Part shown: positions 10,423 to 22,929 of the stretch, piece after piece
How the letters are laid out: each line of letters opens with the position of its first letter
Numbering within the stretch: position 1 is the first letter of the stretch
Notes under the pieces: generated by a model
Told to the model about the DNA's origin: nothing
The model's input: only the letters and a program-made list of their open reading frames with translations
The model's database searches: none
Made by a program: the position numbers and the translations under genes
From: Sipunculus nudus
Taxonomy: Eukaryota > Annelida > Sipuncula > Golfingiida > Sipunculidae
Assembly: GCA_026874595.1 (NCBI GenBank)
Contig: CM049320.1
Location: 11,991,964-12,055,963, forward strand
DNA length: 64,000 nt
Reading direction: 5' to 3'

Positions 10423-12419
10423 TCAGGTTTAAAATCATACTCAATGACTGAAATTTGATCGATTAATAGTCATTTTTTTTCATTTTATGTGCCATATTAT
10501 TAACATAAAATCTGTTGTATAGATACCTAAATATTGACAGAGTAAATTAAGCCTAGCATGTACATCACACTGAAAGGTCAAGACTATACTTGTTAATACT
10601 TATTCACTGCATAAGGATAACATTAATACTGTTTCCTGTTAAGTGCCCATCTTTCTAAAATCTATGAGAGAGTTAGAATATTTCATTGGAATAAAGAGAC
10701 TTCTTTTGAATGTGCATACCTGATCGTATATGAAAGGTTATGGAAAAAAAATACATAATTTGATGATTTAATTATGAAATGTCCTTTTCCAGAATGATTT
10801 CTACAGACAATAGACCTGACAATGTATTTTTAAAGGCACAAATGAAAGTATTGTTAATATGAAGTAATTAACAGTAAGGCTATGGGCCTGGATTTTATTT
10901 ATTGTAACTGTAAATAATTATATTATGAATATTTGATAACCAGAATATCTGCAATGTTTTATAGGGAGTAAACATGTTCCAAACTACATAAAATTAAAAA
11001 TCAGCAGGTTTGACCGATGACACTGTAAGGTTAGAGATGGTCAGGTTAGGGTGGCTCAGCTCCATCAAGCAGCAAGCCAAAAAGTTTATTAGAATAAAAA
11101 TGAATGGAGAGAATGAGAAACAGGCAGGTGAATTTAGGTCAGCGTCACTGCTAATGTTCAATATGTAAGATACTTGTTTCACAGATTATTAAACTCATCA
11201 GCTTATTCAAATTGCCATGGACTTTACAAAAGAAAATATGATCAAATTCAAACTTACCTTGGTGTACCTTTTCTGCAATGTTCTCTGCTAGGAATTTACC
11301 CTGCAACTGCTTGCCAGTGTAGTTGTGCACCTTGCACATCTTGCATTTGTACTTTGTTCACAGCTCTAAGTTTGGTAAGGCGTGGAACATTTACGTCATC
11401 TTTCTTCTAATCATTGATGCATGTATGGCTCTCTGAACACCTGCACAAGTAGAACAAATTCTAGGAGTATATAAAAACAGAACTGATAAACATGTAACCA
11501 ACGAAAGACAATCTCAGCACCAGGCATATTGATAATATTTACAAAGTAAGTGCAGGTATACAAATTAATAAAAAAAAGTGCTATATTGCATATAAAATGG
11601 TAAATATTGGGTCAACAAATATTTTTACTCAGTGTATAAACAGAAAGGTGCAAAAACAGCATCACATGTGTACGAGGATTTATAAATAGGAAGCAATATA
11701 TATGCAGTAGAGCCTTTATATAACAAAATGATGTAACATTTGTAATTGCATTTACATATACTAGCTATTAAAATATAACAAGGGCTACAGGCATAATGCA
11801 AACCTGCGAAATCTTTCCAGGTTCCCTGATGATAAACTTGACTTTTATTTGAAAAGTTATTATTTTTTAAGGTGTGACAAGTATATGTATAAAGCAAGTA
11901 CTACCAATTTTGAATTTTAGTACAAGTATAAATGCGCTCAGTCTGATGCATACTGATGGATGAGATGTGGTATACCCCATTACAAAGGCCATGTGAGTGA
12001 GGGGATGTCAAAAACCCCATCCAACCAACATTATGAATGGAAATTGCAACCCTGTACAATAGAGTTGGGGGGGGGGGGGGGGTCTCTGGCATATTTCCAG
12101 TTGAGCAAACCTGGACATTACAGATGGTTTCACTAGGCCTTGCTAGAACAATTTGTGGGGGGGGGGGGATCAATGAGCTATGTTTTCCAACAAAAGTTCA
12201 ATAACAACTTTAGTACTGGTATCAGTGAAGGACAGTGACAGAGGTGGTGTCTTCCCTGTAGCTCAAATGACTTACAGTCAGCTGAGCTAAAAAGGCAGAA
12301 TATTATTATGTGATGTTTAAACTTACATAATTCCTATTCTTAAGAAATAGGAAAGTAGCCATGATGGTATCCAAATCTTCTTTGAATTTGCCACCCTGAT
12401 GGAAATGCTTGACCATTTT
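9764..12419 (-). CDS. Predicted 103-aa cysteine-pair protein, spliced
   Basis: The coding exons are 12327-12419 (ATG at 12416), 11258-11351, 10248-10328 and 9764-9810, with stop TAA at 9764-9766. All have GT-AG borders and compatible phases; the internal ones are less than 100 bp. An untranslated first exon probably ends at the donor at 14205. The predicted protein begins MVKHFHQGGKFKEDL and continues NYYKCKMCKVHNYTGKQL, LLYTGYCLHCLENARIIW and NTCECSRWGL*. Two CX2C pairs plus a CXC suggest metal binding. I do not recognise the family. The weakest point is the acceptor of the second coding exon (acaaag at 11352), which lacks a good pyrimidine tract; the alternative acceptor at 11366 would give an early stop. 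A non-coding transcript is therefore possible. Confidence 0.5.
10355..10419. repeat. (TA)n microsatellite
   Basis: About 32 uninterrupted TA units, just upstream (on the - strand) of the exon at 10248-10328. Confidence 0.95.
12064..12169. repeat. Paired poly-G tracts
   Basis: A G-run of about 17 at 12065-12082 and another of about 11 at 12157-12168. Similar runs recur at 12942-12958, 13064-13074 (C), 14046-14069 (C), 14547-14590 and 16531-16547 (C). Confidence 0.8.
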
Positions 12420-12795
12420 CTGAAAACATAAACAGTATTTGGCTGTGCCTGAGCAGCCTTAATTTTCAGGCTCTCTCTCCCTCTCTCCCTCTCTCAAAGA
12501 GACTGGCTAAAATGTTAGCACTTTGGATAACATGATATGTTTTTTTTCTTCTAAAACATGCTAAGAAATTTAGGAAATTGTCTCAGAGCTGTTAATCATT
12601 TGTTTGGTCTGTGTTTACTCTATGTTTAAGCATCTGTTAAAAATATTTAAAAAAAATAAAGGGACTTTGATATCTTAATTTCTCTGGTTGACATGTAAGT
12701 GGGAAAACCTTATTCAAGGCCTCATTTAAAATCTAGTAAATAAATAATTCATACTGTTTTCAGTGGTGCCCTAAACAAATATTTCACCTTTAAGG

Positions 12796-12809
12796 GATAT
12801 ATATATATC

Positions 12810-12845
<36 letters not shown>

Positions 12846-12862
12846 GATATATATATATCTAT
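12796..12862. repeat. Imperfect (TA)n microsatellite
   Basis: TA-rich tract with scattered C and G interruptions. Confidence 0.85.
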
Positions 12863-13228
12863 GTTTATATATGACATGTATATTTATACCATTCATGCAT
12901 GATATACACCCAGACATGGCCAGGTTTGTGTGTTTGTGGGTCGGGGGGGGGGGGGGGGAGGGTTTGCTTCCTTTTTCCTAATTGGCAATTCCCTGAAACT
13001 AAAAAAAGACTTAATCATTAATGATAAACATTGGCATCAATGCAGGGAATGGGGGTTATATATCCCCCCCCCCCACTTTTTTAACAAGGGGGGATTGGTC
13101 AATGTAATCATCCCAAACACTGATATTGAGCAAGTAACAATTTTTATATATTGGACATGTAATATATTAATAATCAGAAAACTTGACTTTGTTTCAATTT
13201 CTGAGTTTACTGAAATATAAGGTTATCT

Positions 13229-13852
13229 ATAGTCCGTTCCAGTACCCCTGTCCACCTGATTTTTCGCGATTATTTATTTGTGAACCAAAGAACGCCAAAA
13301 CTGTTTGACTTTGGGGAAGAAAGAGGAAAAAGCGTAATTAACTATTATGGAAATAATAGCCTACCTTATGTAATTTTCCTGTAAACAATTTAAAACCATT
13401 TTATGAGTAACTAGTCTATTCTTTAGCGACATCTTGCCACTAATCTGTTAAATGGGCATATCAGGGGATACTGATGACGTCATAATAGACGTGACGTACT
13501 AAAGAGGCACCAACATTCACGGTACCAATAATCAAGAGATTCCGACCTCTGTTTACAGCGAGAATTGTATTCTTCGCGTGCACGCGCTTCACTGTTACGT
13601 CACATTACTTTATATCCAAATCCAAGGAGGATAAACAATGGCCGCATATTAGGGACGCCATGAACCACGGTTATATATGAGACATGTCAACCAGGCCGTA
13701 AAGTAAATAATATTTATATCTTAAGTAGGTAAGGTACCAAAAATTACGCTTTTGCCTCTTTATGCCAATGGTGCAAATTTTGTTTGCCAGATTTGTCTTA
13801 TGTAGAGATAATCGCGAAAAATCAGGTGGACAGGGGTACAGGAACGGACTAT
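13229..13852. mobile_element. MITE with 45-bp terminal inverted repeats
   Basis: Positions 13229-13273 are the reverse complement of 13808-13852 with a single mismatch. The ends read (TA)GTCCGTTCC and GGAACGGAC(TA), so a TA target duplication is possible. The 534-bp interior has no convincing ORF but holds several TGACGT motifs and a CpG-rich centre at about 13470-13600. A related end (atagtccgtcccagtacc) occurs at 59291. The element lies in the first intron of the cysteine-pair gene. Confidence 0.8.
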
Positions 13853-13959
13853 AATAATCTAAACATGGTTTAGAGTTGACATTTAATGGAAACATAAAAC
13901 CTGCACTTAATATATAATATCAACATCACACAAATGTCACACATTATAAAAGGTGTATA

Positions 13960-14069
13960 TATATATATATAATATATATATACACATATATACATAATAT
14001 ATATTTCCAAATCAATCACTCTTCTACCCCTGCCAGTGACAGTCGCCCCCCCCCCCCCCCCCCCCCCCC
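13960..14069. repeat. (TA)n tracts followed by poly-C
   Basis: Imperfect TA tracts at 13960-14003, then a run of 24 C at 14046-14069. Confidence 0.85.
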
Positions 14070-14204
14070 GAACTGAGGGAGCACATGAACGAGACTGGCC
14101 TCGTACCACTATACCATTACCAACGTACACTATTACACAGTATTAAAATAACAACTTACACAGTAAACAGATTTATGCCTACATATTAAAGAAGAACATT
14201 TTAC

Positions 14205-14340
14205 CGATGAAGATGCTGGGTAACTTCTGTGACTTTCAGCAGCCAGCAGACGGACAAAAATGGCTTCTCTTCCCGCCGTGGAGTCAAAAGATCCAGGATG
14301 TTGACGTCATGCGTGACCCCGCTGATCACATGACGCGCGA
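14205..14340 (-). promoter_or_regulatory. Probable promoter and 5' UTR exon of the cysteine-pair gene
   Basis: The - strand shows a donor (TCATCG then GTAAAA) at 14205/14204. The exon upstream of it contains no in-frame ATG. A perfect CRE palindrome, TGACGTCA, lies at 14302-14309 within locally raised GC content. Promoter use is inferred. Confidence 0.4.
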
Positions 14341-14546
14341 TTTATTTCATCTGTACCGTCTGCTTTACACACGTGTCACACCATTTTCACAGACGCTCAT
14401 CATTTGACGTTGCATTTGAGCGTTATTTAACGCACAAGAGCGTCTACATTGCAAAGCGGCGTAAATTTACAGTCTTATGCGCCGTTATTTTACGGCAATT
14501 TTTAACAGTGAAGGCCTTTACCGATTCGGGTACGCTCCGTGCGGAA

Positions 14547-14590
14547 GGGGGGGGGGGGAGATTTAAGTCGGCACCTCCCCCCCCCCCCCC
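14547..14590. repeat. G12/C14 foldback
   Basis: Twelve G at 14547-14558 face fourteen C at 14577-14590 across an 18-base spacer, so a GC-only hairpin can form. Confidence 0.8.
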
Positions 14591-14874
14591 TCCGGAATTT
14601 CACATGCACAAATTGTAAAATGATTTGAAAAATTAAAGAAAAATGTGGACAAAGTTTTATTTTCTTCTCTTTTTTCCTTTTCTCTTTAGAGGGTTGTCTC
14701 AGAATACTTTCATGTCAATACTTTACATTTTTTAATTGTTTTTTCGTCACCAACAGACCCTCAAAATTGAACGTGCATGTGATAGCGTACATAACTTTTA
14801 TGCATATGAGAGTGAACAACTTTTAAGCAATGGGACTTAATGTGAACAAAGTTGTATATCTTTCATAGTAGACC

Positions 14875-14876
<2 letters not shown>

Positions 14877-14959
<83 letters not shown>

Positions 14960-14965
14960 TGTATA
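14877..14965. repeat. (AT)n followed by (GTAT)n microsatellite
   Basis: About 28 AT units to 14931, then about eight GTAT units. Confidence 0.95.
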
Positions 14966-16431
14966 GGCCTATATTATAGCCCAGGGGTGATTTCTATACG
15001 GTATACGGTATATATAGGCCGAACAGCACGTAAGCAAAATGGTATCCCGCCTATATGAAGTGCCACCCAGAACAATACGTTTTCAAATTAAACTTGCAAT
15101 TTATATAGGGCACACTTAAAATACACGGTCCCTTTTTGAATATGTTAGAAATTTTAAAAATTATCTAAAAAACCAATTAATTCCAGGTAAAATCCATATG
15201 TCTATAGGAGTATTATGCATTAGATAACACTGAACGTTCAGCCATTGCGCTTATATGGAATTAGAAAATGCCCAATGAATGGTTACTTGGTTTAACAGAG
15301 TGTCCTTGCATGCACATGTGGCTGATGAATGCGAATTAAACGCGGCATCCATTCAAGGAGCACGCTGGTAAATTTCTCATGATTTCAGAATTTGTGTTCG
15401 ACATTTCCACAGAACATTTATTCCATGTCATTATACACATCACCCTGACGTTTTATATAGATACAGCACAGAATAAGTGAATAAGTGGACTCAATTAGGC
15501 AATTGATTGTCTTAATAAATATATAGGGTAACTGATTTCACACACAACATGCCCTTTTGAATACTAGTCAGTGCACGTTATTTTAAACTCATTAACCAAA
15601 CAGTCATTACAATAACGTATTACAATAACATATAGAGAAAAGTGTATGTGTGATGACAACTTCCAAAAAAGAAAACATTTTTAAGGGGAGCAGACTGGTG
15701 TAATATAATTGTGATGTGCTATAAATCCATTTTGACTGTAAAATTATAGGTCTATAATTAACATTATATTAATAGTAGAATTTAAAATTAATAATCTGCT
15801 GATGCTGTCAATGCAACCAACGTCATAACTTTCATTCTCCTGCTGTTCCTATGAAAATGTATATACAAGACCTAAAACTATGGATGAAAATTTTTCAAAT
15901 TAAAATTAAAAGATTTTGAATCAGTTAAAGAAACGCTTTTGGATTATTATTAAAACGAGTAAAATGTCATTTCACAGACAGTAGGATCATTGAACAAATG
16001 TATAGTCATTACTTAAACATGGTAAACCTAATAAAAATACATGTAAAACACGTAATATGATTTTCTCAATAACTGAAATTTATTTGATAATCTAAAGTTT
16101 CGAACTACTTCATAAGCCTTTTTAAAAAGGTACTATCGACATCATGATAGTCTCAGTTTATGGCAGACTGAGATTTTCAGTGGCGATGTTGGCCATAAAA
16201 TATGAATACCCATTGATACCTTACCGTAATTATATGGTATTCTGAATACAAGGAATATAGGGGTTTTATTTATTTAAATAAAAGTCAGTGACATGATAAA
16301 CGCTATTATTCTATGCATGATAATAGCAATTAGTATATGGGTTTTTGGTATATGGATGGCAATGTCTACATATCTGTTCGTGGAATGACATTTTTTTTTC
16401 AAAAGTATAGACCTGATTTTGTAACACACAC

Positions 16432-16434
<3 letters not shown>
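14966..16434. other. No gene seen
   Basis: AT-rich sequence without a recognisable exon, repeat family or RNA gene. Confidence 0.4.

Positions 16435-16485
<51 letters not shown>
16435..16485. repeat. (TA)n microsatellite
   Basis: About 25 TA units, followed by a run of 16 C at about 16531. A shorter TA tract lies at 16713-16733. Confidence 0.95.
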
Positions 16486-16488
<3 letters not shown>

Positions 16489-16814
16489 TTGGACCCGTGG
16501 CATGTATAAAGTGGCTATGTACGGGCTGATTCCCCCCCCCCCCCCCATCCCTCTATATATTTTATTAGTCGACCGGTCAACCCATTGTATATATGTGCTC
16601 ATTAAAGATTTTCTATGACATTTTTGTTCAAAGCTGGTAATATACGTAAGAAAGTATGACCATGGTCGAAGGTTTCAGAATCACCCGGGTTAAAGGAGGC
16701 ATTTGATCTTCAATATATATATATATATATATAATATTGCAAAGACAAAATATTACAAAACCATATTTGAAGAGAGTAAAGGATCTTATAAAGTAATCTT
16801 CAAACAGCAAATAA

Positions 16815-19800
16815 ACTCTTTTACACAGTGAGCCTCTACCTGTGCAAAAAACAAACAGTTGTCAAGGATTGGCAAACAGTTTTAATGAGTTTATAAACAG
16901 TAAAGTGAACATGATTATGGTTAATTTAAAAGATTGTACTGACAGTGAAACCTCCAAATCTTACACAGAACAGGATTATGAAATTGTTTATAGATCAGGG
17001 TCTTCCATAAAACTGACCAGAGATGATGTCCAAAAATTGATAAAGAAATCAACAACAAAATCTTGTGAACTAGACCCACTGCAAACATTAGTTCTATAAA
17101 GGAATAATTTGATGTACTTCTAGATCCAATCACTGATATTGTGAAGAAATCAATTACAAATGGTTTTTTTTTTTCAAAGTAATTGTAAATCAGCCATGGT
17201 AAGACCACTTTTGACAAGAAACAAGGGACCCATGGGTCACTGTGCTCAGCTGAAAATCTAAAATAATATCAAATGCAGATAAAGTGTAAGAGGAACAGGT
17301 AATAAAGGCCATGGTTGGTTTATATGATTGGTTTGTAATGATGAGCAAGAAATTGTTGCAAATAATATTTTGTGACCTGACCATGTGTTTTCTAATGTTG
17401 AAACTGAAGCATGTGAGCAGTTTGTGAACAAATGATCTGTACTGTTGACATTTCAGTAGTGTACACATTTGTTCAATTGAATCTATTATTTTGTATAATA
17501 TATATTATTAAATATATATGATTTTTTTAAAAAGAAATGTATACAATTGAAATATAACTCATTAACAACATAAAACAGGGCAAACAAAGCCTGATCTCAA
17601 ATTCTGTTCATAATTAAAAAAATAATGAACAAATGTTTGGATCCTCATTTTTTTATCACATCATTTTTTTTTTAATTTAAGTTTATATTTCTATACATTT
17701 CCAATATAACATATATCTGAATATAAAAGTTGACTCATAATTCTCAATTGCATCATCATAAATATCAATCTTGTCAGATAACACCACATCATGCATACTA
17801 ATGTTTATTTATTTTTTACCACAAAACATATATCTTTTGAATCTGCAAAACAATAAATGTCTAAAAGTAATACTTGATTTAGATTTCACAATTTTTAATT
17901 GTGTCTTTATTTATCCATAATGTGCTTCATAATTTATAAATTTAAGCTTACTGATGGGTTCAATTATATTTGTTAAAATCATTTAAAAGAAAATTGATTT
18001 CTTAAAAAATGCTACATTACACAACATTGCATCTTCTGGATTACACCATGAATTATTTTTTTCAAGGAAAGTTTTTGCATATCGGAGTGGAAACAGCATT
18101 ACAATTAAGGAGATAGTAGTGAAAACAATAACAATTACTGCATAACACTTGGTGGGCTGGGTTTGCGAGGGGGGGATGATTGGGATGGTGATATGAGAAT
18201 AACTGTACACCTGTCACAGCAGGGGATCTCCCCCATTGACTGTAACAAATCAGAAACCCTGGCATAGCTGACTCCCAGTGACCTGGAGTGGGACCCTGCA
18301 TCTGTAATCTGTAATCAAAGCAAATGACTACAATAGAGCCTCAAGAAAAAAATCAATAACTAGCTTAATTTTCAAGCTTTTATTTTCAAATTTCAGATTT
18401 AAACAAATTAAATATTTATGTTTACATGCTGTGAAAATTAAATCAATGGTACTTACAGGGAAATAACGTGCCATGGTCAAAGTTGGGCAAAATTTAAGGT
18501 ACTGATTCTATTTTTATGTTAATAACTTTAAAAAATTTACAAAAGTCAGATCTAATTTTGGGTAAACAATTGAATCTTAATTAAACATAGTTATATACTT
18601 GGGAAAATAGACTCTAGTTTCAAAATTTTTCATGTTATGCATGTGAGTAAATATTTTTCCTGATTTTTTACAAAGTCCATTATGTTCGGGCCCATAACTT
18701 AAAGAATATATACTTAACAGACTTAATTTCTGACAAGTACATAGGAACTATATAGAGGAATATTTATGGTAAATATGAGGAAAAACAGATGTGTGGTTTT
18801 TATATTAGGCAGTCCTGAAGTGTGAAAATAGGTTTTTAGTAAAAAATTGAGGTTTTTCCTTAATTTCTCAAAGGAATGAAGTCGCAAAGACCCAGCTTTC
18901 GGCTTGGTAGGAGATCTTGGGGACATCTAACATTATGCTGAATTTTGGATTCCTAGGTCGCACGGTTTCAAAACGTGCCACATCTACGGACGGACGGACA
19001 GACGGACGGACGACGGACAATGGACCACGACTATAGCTCAGATGACTTATAGTCGGCTGAGCTAAAAACTGGTCTTGCCCAGATACACAAAAATTACTGG
19101 CCTGTTTCTAATTTTGCATACCCAGGCAAGCTCAGTGAGGCTACTGTTTGTGAACAGTTGAATAATTTTACAGTTCAGTCAGGAAAAACAGGTCTTCACC
19201 AAAGTGCGTATAAGAAATATCACAGCACTGAGTCAGCACAATTTAAGGTAAAAACTGATATCTTAGATGCATTTGACCAAAAGCAGGTTGTTTACTCAAT
19301 ATTATTAGTTTTAAGTGCAACATTTAATACACATATCTCATGCAATTTTGTTTGACAGATTATAGTATAGATATGTTTAAGGAGGGATTATTTTATCATG
19401 GATAAAGTCTAACCTTAAAGAACGAAAACAGTATGTAGTCATTTATAATCCTTCACTGCATGGATGGTGCAAAATTAGAGCCGGTCATACTGAAGATGGG
19501 GGCGCTTCAGGGATCAGTACTGGGCCCCATTTTTGTTTAATTTATATGTAGCTCCTATATATAGGTGATATCTGTGACAGACATGGTATGTAAATACAGA
19601 CTTGAATGCTGTATTTCGGATATTAAAAAATGGCTGGCAGCAAATATGTTGAAATTAAATTATGACAAAACAGAATTTATAACTCTTGGATTAAGACATA
19701 ATATCTCTATCATAGAAGAACCATCTATTGTTATGGGACAGGATACAATTACTCCAAGTGTAAATTTTAGAAATTTTGGTTTTAAGTTTGACCTGCATTT

Positions 19801-20550
19801 GGATGAAAAAGCTCATATAAGTGATCTGTTCAGGAGTGCCTTCCTTGCATTAAAGGAAATATCCATGTAATATAAGAAGGAATATTGATGTCACAACTGC
19901 AAAAATGTCGGTGCAAGCATTGGTTATGTCTAAACTCGACTACTGTTATAGTTTATTGCTGGGTGCAACGAAGTCTGATTTACACAGATAACAACGTCTA
20001 CAGAACTTGGCTTGCCGCGTGATTTTCCGCTTGAAAAAGTTTGACAGAATTATAATTAGTGGTAACATGAAGAAATTGCATTGGCTTAGAAACGAGAATA
20101 GAATTAAATTTTACATGCTTACTATTATTTTTCAGCGTGTCAAAGGTTCTGCCCCTGTATATATAAAACAACTTATTGATCAGAACCATGGTCGCTCAAA
20201 CCTTCGTTCCAGCAGAAATGGAAATTTGCCTGTTGTGGGAATTAGACTGGCTGTGACATCAAATTGTTCAAATAGAGAAGCTGGTCCTAGGTTATGGAAT
20301 AAATTGCCAAACGAAAGCAAATGTGAAGTCTCAATAGATATCTTTATGAAAAAAAAGAATAAAAACATTTCTCTTCCCTCAGTCATATTTTTTATTTTAT
20401 GTGCATGTTATTACGTATTCTTATGTTTCAATGCTCTTATTATCAGTCATGTATAATATTTTTGTAATGTTTTTATATGTTTAATTTTATATGTATAGAT
20501 CGTTAAGCGCCTTAGAAACGTTTCTGATGCTGTGTAAGCTACGCTATATA
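16815..20550 (+). pseudogene. Degenerate CR1-like LINE, split by an insertion
   Basis: The left piece, 16815-17219, encodes a reverse transcriptase N-part (LANSFNEFINSKV, then DDVQKLIKKSTTKSCELDP and KSAMVRPLL). The right piece starts at 19068 with NYWPVSNF, LHQSAYKKYHSTESAQFK and an FDT-like core. It continues through DIKKWLAANMLKLNYDKTEF (palm and thumb) and the C-terminal MKKLHWLRNENRIKFYML and LWNKLPNES motifs to about 20380. The 3' UTR ends near 20550 in gcgctatataaa-type sequence typical of CR1/L2-like tails, then runs into (TA)n. Frameshifts and stops make it non-functional. The middle is displaced by the family A copy at 17220-19067. Confidence 0.8.
17220..19067 (+). mobile_element. 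Family A element inserted in the LINE
   Basis: The head reads acaagggacccatgggtcac, then gctcagctga. The body ends with one ~600-bp unit (about 18400-18980), a (GGAC)n stretch at 18990-19020, and the tail gctcagatgacttatagtc with ggctgagctaaaaa. The LINE reading resumes right after the tail, so both borders can be placed to within a few bases. No transposase is encoded. Confidence 0.8.
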
Positions 20551-20578
20551 AATTAATAGTTGTATATTTGTATATATC

Positions 20579-20581
<3 letters not shown>

Positions 20582-20640
<59 letters not shown>
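20582..20640. repeat. (TA)n microsatellite
   Basis: About 29 TA units directly after the LINE 3' end. Such tails often grow from LINE termini. Confidence 0.95.
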
Positions 20641-20641
<1 letters not shown>

Positions 20642-20659
20642 TTACTCAAAAAGTGTATT

Positions 20660-22920
20660 CAAACAAGTTGGAAGGTTTACCTCGACTCATCATTTGGGTC
20701 TTCAGTCGACAGACGGCGCCACTTTATGGCCCATCCTCCTGCCATCCTGTTTAACTCGGTGTTTGTTAGTGCGACCGTCTACTGTTTAATCTCTAAGCAA
20801 AAGCTACTTTCCTTTATCAATGTGCTTAGCGGTCGCATGGTTATTAGCTTCCTCTGTAGACGGGAAAAACACATATAGGCCTACACATTAAAATATACTT
20901 GTAAACAACACACATTCCAGGGGATTGGTTTGAAACAAGTTGGGACAACATTTTTAAAAGAGTATATAAACCCCATATACATCCTGCAGATTCTGGGGCC
21001 AAAGAGCAAACATTTTAAATACACTGAAAAACGTTTACGTTATTGACAATTGAAACAAGATAGGGTGGACTGCTTGCTAATTTCACATAGATTATGACGT
21101 CATCGTGGTGACGCGGTTGCTTCACTTATTGTGACGTTATTGTCTGTATGCACGCGAGGCCCGTTTTCTGTATGAATGAACACTAAATAGCTAAACAGTT
21201 TCAAAGTCATATAGGCCTGTATAAGAAGTCAGGTAAATCCGTTATTAGTTTTGATGAAATATAAGTGTATTTCGAAATAGCGGGCAAATTAAAAAAAAAA
21301 AAAAGACGGGTGAATATGGCTGGATTCTGTTCCGCATTCACAAATTATACCCCTATATGGACACGTCGGAAAAACATGTTTATCAAAATGTGCATGTTCC
21401 CAGTCTTTGCCCACGATCCACTCTTGAAATGATTATCTGTTTTAAATTAATTGAAAAGTTTATGAAAACTATGCATTGTATGCATGGGTTTTGTAACACG
21501 TACTGCTTGATATCGTAAAGATTTTTTTTATATATTTATTTAATAAAACAGACGAAACAATATTTATTCTAGTATATAGCTCTTGAAGATAGAGAATACC
21601 TTAAAATACACACACAATACACCTCAATTATTTTTTTTCATTGGGATGTAAGCCGTACAAAATCTGATTTTATATCAGTTTTTGGATATTTAAGATTAAA
21701 ATATACATGAAAAAAAAGTAGTTTCAAAACTTTCATCAATAAAATTCTTCCCTTTGCATTTGCGAACTCTCCCCTCACCCGTCCGATAAAAAATACAGCT
21801 AAACCTTCATGGCTGAGAAATATCGACTTTTGATTACACAAATGTATTTTTCTTTGAAGTTAAAAGTTTATTAAAGTTAAAGTTATAAAATAAATCCAAA
21901 TAAAACTCCTTGAAAAAAATTATATCCAGATTTGACAGATAACTAAGATTCAAATACCACATTCCAGAAGGCGCCATCTCGGCCCTCTGATATTAGCAAA
22001 CTTTATTCGTGAACTCAGTGTTTCTTTTTGTTTTAACATGTGACGTGAATGCCATGGCTGTTCTCAAAATAATATGTCGAGATCTCGACATAAAAATATT
22101 TGTGTGCATGTGTGTGTCCTAAATCAGCCGTCGTAGTTAGGGATTGTTTGTGGAGAACTAATTTCCCCACAATGCGTACGCTCTTTACACAGCGCTTTAC
22201 CTATAGACCTGCAACCTATATAGTAAGCGCTGTTTATTTTTGACCTCGCATCCTGAATCCCTACACCAGAGGGGATAATTGTATTTTGGTCCAATCAGAT
22301 GAGAGCCTGTGCTGGAAAACAAAACGGTTTACCAGCAAAGCAAGGAATACGCGGAGCTAATGTTGTTCATTTCGTTTTGAGTGACAGCTCTTCGCCCCGG
22401 CAACCGTTTGAACAGGCCACAGGGTCAGGGAGAATGGCCCCATACGTGGTCTCTGGGCGGAGCCTGATGCCTGTCGAGTGTTTGTTGACTGGCATTTGGT
22501 TGCCTGCTAGTCACATCAGCATTTTTTAAGCAGACAGGCACACCACCTGGTGTTTAAGTGCATTATAAACGGTCAAAACAGGCAGCGGGAAAATCAGTAG
22601 CTTCTTTAGAAGCGCAGGATTTCGGCTGCCTCGGGAGCGTACACAATGCGCTGCATGGGACTTCTGAACACACCGACTGATGTCATCAGGCTAGGACTAT
22701 GAAAGTTGGTACCCTTTTGTTCAATTATGAAATTTGATTTTGAGGTATTCCTCCGGCCTGCACAGGTGTTTATGATTTTTACAAAATTAAGAATATGAAA
22801 ATGAATTATAGCTTTGAATCCTAAAAAAAAAGCCATCTGTTTACAAATTTTGCAATGGCGTATGCAAACATAATGTCACTTATTTAATTAACTTATAAAT
22901 TTGCCTTAAACAATGATCTT
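20660..22920. other. No confident gene; GC-richer segment at 22240-22640
   Basis: Most of this is AT-rich and featureless. A perfect TGACGTCA lies near 21096. The part at 22240-22640 is richer in GC and CpG, with a ccaatcag box near 22290, a gggcggagc motif near 22455 and a tataaac near 22565, so it could be a promoter. I see no convincing downstream exon on either strand. Confidence 0.3.
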
Positions 22921-22929
22921 AATTAAATA

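Noticed and set aside
10244..10444. Open frames made of alternating Ile-Tyr
   Set aside because: They read through the (TA)n microsatellites here and at 14852, 16337, 20560, 34265 and 40336, and are not genes.
14207..14407. 66-aa + strand frame near the CRE
   Set aside because: It overlaps the putative promoter of the - strand gene and shows no protein family features.
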